In this document: positions 63,197 through 64,000 of the stretch, in pieces
Layout of the letters: every line of letters starts with the position of its first letter
Position numbering within the stretch: the stretch's first letter is position 1
Assembly: GCF_001427635.1 (NCBI RefSeq)
Contig: NZ_LMHA01000002.1
Location: 62,001 to 126,000, forward strand
Direction: 5' to 3'
Length of the DNA: 64,000 nt
From: Pseudoxanthomonas sp. Root65
Lineage (GTDB): Bacteria; Pseudomonadota; Gammaproteobacteria; Xanthomonadales; Xanthomonadaceae
Translations under genes and position numbers: made by a program
The notes under the pieces: generated by a model
Databases searched by the model: none
What the model was told of the DNA's origin: nothing
The model's input: the letters and a program-made list of their open reading frames with translations, nothing else

Positions 63197-63754
63197 TTAC
63201 GCAGGCAGCGCGCAGCCGGTTGCGTCGCAGTCGGCGGCTCCAGTGCGCTGGCGCTGCGTCTCGTCCATGGCTGCGATGGCCTGCGCTTCATGCACCAGCG
63301 AGGCGATCTGCGCGCCCAGCAGCAGGTCGCTGACTTGGCCGAAGTGCTGGTGGCGGATCCGGCCGTGCGCGTCGATCAGGGTCAGCGTCGGCGTGCCGCG
63401 CATGGCATAGGCCTGCATGGTCTGCGGGATCGGGCCGTGCGTACCGGGCCGGTCCACGCCGACGGGAAAGCCGATGCGGTATTCATGCAGGAAAGCCTCC
63501 AGCGCGACCGGCGTCATCGCCGCATGGTGTTCGAACACGGTATGCAGGCCGATGACGGCGACCTGCTCGCGCGGGAATGTGGCATGCACGCGCGCGGCCT
63601 GGGGCAGGCCATGCGAGACGCAGCCCGGGCAAAGCATCTGGAAGGCCTCCAGCACCACGACCTTGCCGCGCAGGCCGTCCAGGGTGATGGCGTGGGGTGT
63701 GTTGAACCAGCGGTCCACCTGCCAGGGTGGCGCCGGGCGATCAATGGCGTTCAT
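63197..63754 (-). CDS. Thioredoxin-fold protein (peroxiredoxin/TlpA-like)
   Basis: A 185-residue cytosolic protein with a redoxin domain. The redox motif CPGC is at residues 42-45 (KVVVLEAFQMLCPGCVSHGL), with the cis-Pro region AMRGTPTLTLIDAHGRIRHQHFGQ later. No signal peptide. A second Cys pair lies at the extreme C-terminus (DCDATGC), which could be a resolving or metal site. Downstream of a partial gene on the same strand after a hairpin. Confidence 0.88.
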   Translation of the reverse strand: MNAIDRPAPPWQVDRWFNTPHAITLDGLRGKVVVLEAFQMLCPGCVSHGLPQAARVHATFPREQVAVIGLHTVFEHHAAMTPVALEAFLHEYRIGFPVGVDRPGTHGPIPQTMQAYAMRGTPTLTLIDAHGRIRHQHFGQVSDLLLGAQIASLVHEAQAIAAMDETQRQRTGAADCDATGCALPA

Positions 63755-63776
63755 GGGGATGTTCTCGTGGGGCGCG

Positions 63777-63798
63777 ACCGGCCCGAGAGCGGGCCGGT
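63777..63798. terminator. Hairpin between the partial gene and the thioredoxin-like gene
   Basis: A 9-bp perfect stem ACCGGCCCG / CGGGCCGGT with loop AGAG. No T tract on the minus strand, so it may attenuate or protect mRNA rather than terminate. Confidence 0.45.
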
Positions 63799-63812
63799 GC
63801 GAAGGAGCGGGA

Positions 63813-64000
63813 CTACTTGTTGGGCTTGCCGGGCAGGCTGAGGTTGCCGGAGGCGACCTTGAACACGTCGACCACGCACAGCAGCGGCGCGTGGACGCTG
63901 GCGTTGACGCGCAGGCCGGCGGTGACGCCGTCGAAGCTGCCTGCGGTGACCACGCCGATGTCGTCGAACGGCACCTTCACTTCCACCGTCTCGGCGTTGA
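63813..64000 (-). CDS. Partial gene of unknown function (C-terminal part)
   Basis: The minus-strand frame ending at TAG (63813-63815) is open to the window edge: about 61 residues including ETVEVKVPFDDIGVVTAGSF, VNASVHAPLLCVVDVFKVAS and the end LPGKPNK. The alternating hydrophobic pattern suggests beta structure. Not recognised; the start is beyond base 64000. Confidence 0.5.
   Translation of the reverse strand, partial: NAETVEVKVPFDDIGVVTAGSFDGVTAGLRVNASVHAPLLCVVDVFKVASGNLSLPGKPNK

Overview
The window is about 64 kb of a very GC-rich gammaproteobacterial chromosome. Gene content and order, xanthomonad-type palindromic repeats, two TonB-dependent receptors and an S46 peptidase point to the Xanthomonadaceae. 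Pseudoxanthomonas is my best guess: the 722-residue S46 peptidase at 2833-5001 has its catalytic residues at the positions (His86, Asp224, Ser657) I remember for DAP BII of P. mexicana. No phage, insertion sequence, CRISPR array, tRNA or rRNA was seen. This is ordinary core and accessory chromosome.

Layout. 1-14.6 kb is mostly housekeeping: the end of cysA, a TorF-type outer-membrane protein, tdh, the S46 peptidase, a phosphatase and a TonB-like protein, the run folC - SPOR protein - cvpA - purF - DUF455, then lpxH, gltX and zur. 14.6-19.5 kb holds an MFS/MarR pair with a perfect palindrome in its promoter. It also holds a zinc-type TonB receptor with His-rich loops that diverges from a MerC-like protein across a Zur-box-like sequence; zur itself lies 2-4 kb away. 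19.5-33 kb carries scattered histidine-utilisation genes (hutI, hutF, hutU), a serine hydrolase coupled to a LytS/LytR-type two-component system, an alkylation-repair pair (ogt and an Ada-AlkA fusion), and secreted enzymes. 33-40 kb is a mixed region: a large NHL/FG-GAP surface protein, an isochorismatase-type hydrolase divergent from a LysR regulator, and a diheme cytochrome-rhodanese fusion.

40.1-49.1 kb is the most coherent and interesting block. A seven-gene, tightly overlapping minus-strand operon (fatty acid desaturase, FAD oxidoreductase, DUF1365, cyclopropane synthase, DUF1295, a second CFA-type methyltransferase, lipocalin) lies next to an ECF sigma factor and a ChrR-like zinc anti-sigma factor. 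A 262-residue exported protein of unknown function sits between them. All three transcription units are preceded by the same promoter, GCATCC, 16 bases, CGTA, which defines a self-contained stress regulon. By analogy with Rhodobacter RpoE-ChrR it should respond to singlet oxygen or peroxides and remodel membrane lipids.

49-64 kb holds an S41 peptidase gene interrupted by one in-frame TAA, a radical-SAM/DUF4130 DNA-metabolism pair, an aldo/keto reductase, a second large TonB receptor, a tandem-duplicated DUF1428 protein, a DUF1615 lipoprotein, a GNAT enzyme, a GlxA-type regulator divergent from a sterol desaturase-family protein, a thioredoxin-like protein and a partial gene. Repeats play an unusual part here: one family has inserted in frame inside folC, and another supplies the stop codon of the Ada-AlkA gene.
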